Below, one piece after another: positions 4,844-5,109 of a stretch of 5,109 nucleotides of DNA. Each line of letters opens with the position of its first letter. Positions within the stretch are counted from its first letter, which is position 1. The stretch is from JACCQS01 sp050999295. Its GTDB lineage: Bacteria > Actinomycetota > Actinomycetes > Mycobacteriales > Geodermatophilaceae. The stretch spans positions 1-5,109 of the forward strand of contig JBPCPI010000143.1 of NCBI GenBank assembly GCA_050999295.1. The letters run 5' to 3'. The notes under the pieces are model-generated. The model was not told the origin of the DNA and did not search any database. It was given only the letters and a program-made list of their open reading frames with translations. Made by a program: the position numbers and the translations under genes.

Positions 4844-5109
4844 GTGACCAAGCGGAGAAGCCTCGTGGCGACCCTCACCCTTTTGCTGACCTTGGCCGGC
4901 TGCGGTGGAGGCAGCAACGAGGACGAGAGCTTGGGCGCCGCCGAGCCGGCCCAGGCACCGGAGACCACGGTCGCGCCGGTCGGAGACGCCGTCGAGGTGG
5001 GGTCCTCGCCGCAAGGCATCGTCTACGACGCGAAGACGAAGCTGCTGGCGGTCGCGGTGCATGATCCCTACCGGCTCTTGCTGCTCGACCCGACGACGCT
5101 CGAGGTGCG
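4844..5109 (+). CDS. Lipoprotein with probable YncE/YVTN-type beta-propeller (3' partial)
   Basis: GTG 4844 begins MTKRRSLVATLTLLLTLAGC. It has a Lys-Arg-Arg n-region, a hydrophobic core and a lipobox LAGC with the lipidated Cys at residue 20, followed by a GGGS and acidic/Pro-rich linker. Residues from about 55 read VEVGSSPQGIVYDAKTKLLA and then VAVHDPYRLLLLDPTTLEV. This is the pattern 'G-x-x-P-x-G-I-V-x-D-x-x-T-x-x-L-x-V-A-V-x-x-P-x-x-L-x-L-L-D-P-x-T' found in blades of YncE/YVTN-like propeller proteins. The protein would be anchored outside the cell membrane. An in-frame GTG at 4865 would delete the basic n-region and is less likely. The ribosome site is weak (GGCAGG, 4826-4831, rather distant). 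The frame is open to the window edge after 88 codons. Confidence 0.78.
   Translation, partial: MTKRRSLVATLTLLLTLAGCGGGSNEDESLGAAEPAQAPETTVAPVGDAVEVGSSPQGIVYDAKTKLLAVAVHDPYRLLLLDPTTLEV

Noticed and set aside
1..5109. CRISPR arrays, tRNA or rRNA genes, toxin-antitoxin pairs
   Set aside because: No regularly spaced repeats, no cloverleaf-like segments and no recognisable toxin or antitoxin frames were seen on either strand.

Overview
The base composition is high in G+C, GTG starts are used freely, and the recognisable proteins resemble those of actinobacteria. A mycolic-acid-type or related high-GC actinomycete (Mycobacteriaceae, Nocardiaceae and similar) is the best guess, inferred from protein style only. 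The window is a gene-remnant island made of insertion-sequence debris, decayed enzyme genes and one long intact enzyme gene.

Layout. Positions 1-146 hold the C-terminal end of a probable MFS transporter on the + strand. It is followed by a 13-bp tandem duplication and a 27-bp inverted repeat. At 208-490 on the - strand lies the C-terminal third of an IS630-family transposase. It abuts a solitary 55-bp IS end (491-545). Next come a frameshifted antibiotic-biosynthesis-monooxygenase (ABM)-type gene (571-859), a remnant of a PAP2 phosphatase gene (901-1287), a strong hairpin (1308-1334) and about 210 bp of unassigned leader. At 1548-2900 is a roughly 450-codon radical SAM enzyme gene carrying three frameshifts and one in-frame stop. 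Its last codons overlap, by GTGA, an intact 406-residue FAD/NAD(P)-binding oxidoreductase gene (2897-4117). After about 300 bp without a recognised gene comes a short lipoprotein gene (start 4415), interrupted at 4566 by a 193-bp mini-IS (4566-4758). The window ends inside a second lipoprotein that looks like the start of a beta-propeller protein (4844 to the edge).

How the parts fit together. The same 54/55-bp IS end occurs in opposite orientation at 491-545 and 4566-4619. In both cases the GGCACTGTT tip points towards the enzyme block, so the block is framed by related mobile DNA. The radical SAM gene and the flavoprotein gene were evidently a translationally coupled pair. The radical SAM partner now appears dead while the flavoprotein frame is clean. 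The PAP2 and ABM genes on the same island are also damaged. This suggests a small accessory metabolic locus in decay, although sequencing indels cannot be excluded for individual frameshifts. The product of the pathway cannot be named from the sequence.
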